Origin: Endozoicomonas sp. 8E
Lineage (GTDB): Bacteria; Pseudomonadota; Gammaproteobacteria; Pseudomonadales; Endozoicomonadaceae
DNA length: 64,000 nt
Direction of reading: 5' to 3'
NCBI RefSeq assembly: GCF_032883915.1
Contig: NZ_CP120717.1
Coordinates: 5,844,501 to 5,908,500 of the forward strand
Within the stretch, counting starts at the first letter, position 1. Every line of letters starts with the position of its first letter. A program made the position numbers and the translations under genes. Under the pieces are notes generated by a model. It did no database searches, was not told where the DNA came from, and saw only the letters and a list, made by a program, of their open reading frames with translations. Shown one piece after another: positions 62,715 through 64,000 of the stretch.

Positions 62715-64000
62715 TTGCTGTCGCTGTCCTTCATTTGCCAGGCCAAGCCATTGGTAAGACGTTTTATTGTCGAGCTTGAACAGAATGCTGATTTTCCTGA
62801 CCAGCACTTTTCTATAAAACGTGACTGGAGTACATTGTCGGGCAACCCGTCAGACATTGTCGACAAAAACGACTATGCAGAGCCGGGTTTGCCATCGCAT
62901 AACAAACGACATAAACCTGACAGTTATGGAGTGAAAACCACCTTCATTGAATCGATTTCGTGGCAATGGCTCTACACCACGAACCTACTGATTGCTTATG
63001 AACTGATCCTGACCACCAAAGACAGCTCTCTCTGCCAAAACGCTTTTTCATGTCTGTCTTTAGAAGCAGTTATCACTGTCAGCTGGCTTTTAAAAAGCTA
63101 TTGGAACCCCAATTCGCCGCTGTTTAACCTGATTGAACAAAAAAAGGCAATGCAAGAACACCCCTTTGCGATCACCACTATGATGGCTGGCTCTGAACAT
63201 GACCCACAACAAACCACACCATCAGAATCGTCCGGCCAGTCAGTCCCACAGGCCATCACCTTCCCTAAAGGCTATTTCACTCAACTTCTTTATTCTGACT
63301 CTGCCGATGGTAACGAAAACCCTCAACAACACTCACATACTTTGGGTCTGAATTGTTTCCTCCACCCCTGTAATGACGTTTGCCAATTCCGACAATCTTT
63401 GGATTCATCTCCTGGCGAAGTGCTGGATTGTGAAAAAAGTTCAGCAGACCACACAGGAGCAACACCAGAACAGAGCTCATGCTCTCATTTGGCAAGTACA
63501 CACTGTTATCGTTGCAACTCTAAAGACGGGCTTGCCTTAGCCTCAGAGGATACAGTGGTAGACCATTCAACTGGCACTGCCGGACAAACAGCCTGCAAAT
63601 TGATAGTGCTCGGGAAGAATGGACGACAGCAACCATGCGGGAAGGTCTGCAAGAATGAAAAAGTACTTTCATCTCACAAAAGCCAATACCATACCGGACA
63701 AAGAACCTGTGTCATGACAGTCGTCAGGGATAATGGCCAACAGCTGCTATGCAGGAAGGTCTTCAAGACTGCTCAAGCCCTGTCGGTTCACAAAAGAAAA
63801 ATACACTCCGGGCAACAAACCTGTAATGAGACCGTGGCCGGGAAAGATGGCCAGCTGCGCCCATGTGGGAAGGTCTACAAGTGTGCTCGAGCCCTGTCGG
63901 ATCACAAATCCAAATATCACACAGGGCAAAAAACCTGTGTGGTAACAATAGTCAGGGAGGATGGCCAGCCACAGCCGTGTGGGAATGTCTGCAAGAATGC
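62715..64000 (+). CDS. Array member 32: exported zinc-finger protein, cut by the right edge
   Basis: The frame is open from the leader to the end of the window with no stop. TTG 62715 gives a signal LLSLSFICQA; the ATT is at 62685. The N-terminal domain is complete, with clusters CFLHPCNDVC and CSHLASTHCYRCNSKDG. Three full fingers and the start of a fourth are present from about residue 294. The second has lost Gly after its second Cys (CRKVF), and the third carries the extra helix Cys seen in member 31 (KCARAL). The array therefore continues beyond the window. Confidence 0.87.
   Translation, partial: MLSLSFICQAKPLVRRFIVELEQNADFPDQHFSIKRDWSTLSGNPSDIVDKNDYAEPGLPSHNKRHKPDSYGVKTTFIESISWQWLYTTNLLIAYELILTTKDSSLCQNAFSCLSLEAVITVSWLLKSYWNPNSPLFNLIEQKKAMQEHPFAITTMMAGSEHDPQQTTPSESSGQSVPQAITFPKGYFTQLLYSDSADGNENPQQHSHTLGLNCFLHPCNDVCQFRQSLDSSPGEVLDCEKSSADHTGATPEQSSCSHLASTHCYRCNSKDGLALASEDTVVDHSTGTAGQTACKLIVLGKNGRQQPCGKVCKNEKVLSSHKSQYHTGQRTCVMTVVRDNGQQLLCRKVFKTAQALSVHKRKIHSGQQTCNETVAGKDGQLRPCGKVYKCARALSDHKSKYHTGQKTCVVTIVREDGQPQPCGNVCKN

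Overview
The left 1.8 kb holds two ordinary housekeeping genes of a gammaproteobacterium. One is the 5' part of mpl (murein-peptide ligase, minus strand, cut by the window edge). The other is a divergently transcribed pyrophosphate-dependent phosphofructokinase. The rest of the window, about 61 kb to the right edge, is a single head-to-tail array on the plus strand. It contains roughly 32 diverged copies of one gene family (27 complete or nearly complete genes, one frameshifted gene, one cut by the window edge, three pseudogenes) plus two shorter remnants. No rRNA, tRNA, CRISPR array, phage or transposase gene was seen. The abundance of eukaryote-like domains in a gammaproteobacterial setting resembles host-associated Endozoicomonadaceae, but this placement is an inference and not proven by any marker in the window.

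Each array protein has the same plan. First comes a Sec-type signal sequence ending in a C-Q-A or similar cleavage motif. Next is a domain of about 200 residues with two hydrophobic segments and Cys/His clusters (H-x5-C-x4-C-x3-C, often also C-x7-C-x2-C). A run of C2H2 zinc fingers with a 38-residue (114-bp) period follows, and the protein ends in a short basic tail (RKRK). The fingers follow C-x13-C-x12-H-x4-H. Their second half (C-G-K-x-F/C-x5-L-x2-H) and linker (H-T/S-G-Q-K) look like eukaryotic Krueppel-type fingers with the TGEKP linker, but the first hairpin is much longer. By hand count the array encodes about 220 finger units, from 1 to 16 per gene. The first three genes also carry a RING-like Cys/His module. 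Members 4 and 5 are nearly finger-free and member 5 has an Asp-rich repeat. From member 6 onward the fingers expand.

The leaders are also repeated. Members 1-3 share about 200 bp of upstream sequence and begin with ATG. From about member 8 onward the leader carries an inverted repeat, CTATCCTT ... AAGGATAG, whose 3' arm contains the Shine-Dalgarno sequence. Many of these genes have no ATG, GTG or TTG in front of the signal-peptide codons; a conserved ATT lies where the ATG of the early members lies. Coordinates below start at the first usable ATG/GTG/TTG where the signal sequence stays largely intact, and at the ATT where it does not; each entry says which.

Two copies of a 250-310 bp MITE-like element with 19-bp terminal inverted repeats lie in opposite orientation, one before member 1 and one between members 29 and 30. 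The array shows active remodelling: recent duplication of finger pairs, near-identical stretches between neighbours, in-frame deletions of the hydrophobic segments, an A8-tract frameshift, nonsense mutations and truncated copies. What the proteins do is not known from the sequence; secreted effectors acting in a host cell, or an exported zinc-binding system, are the two readings that fit best.
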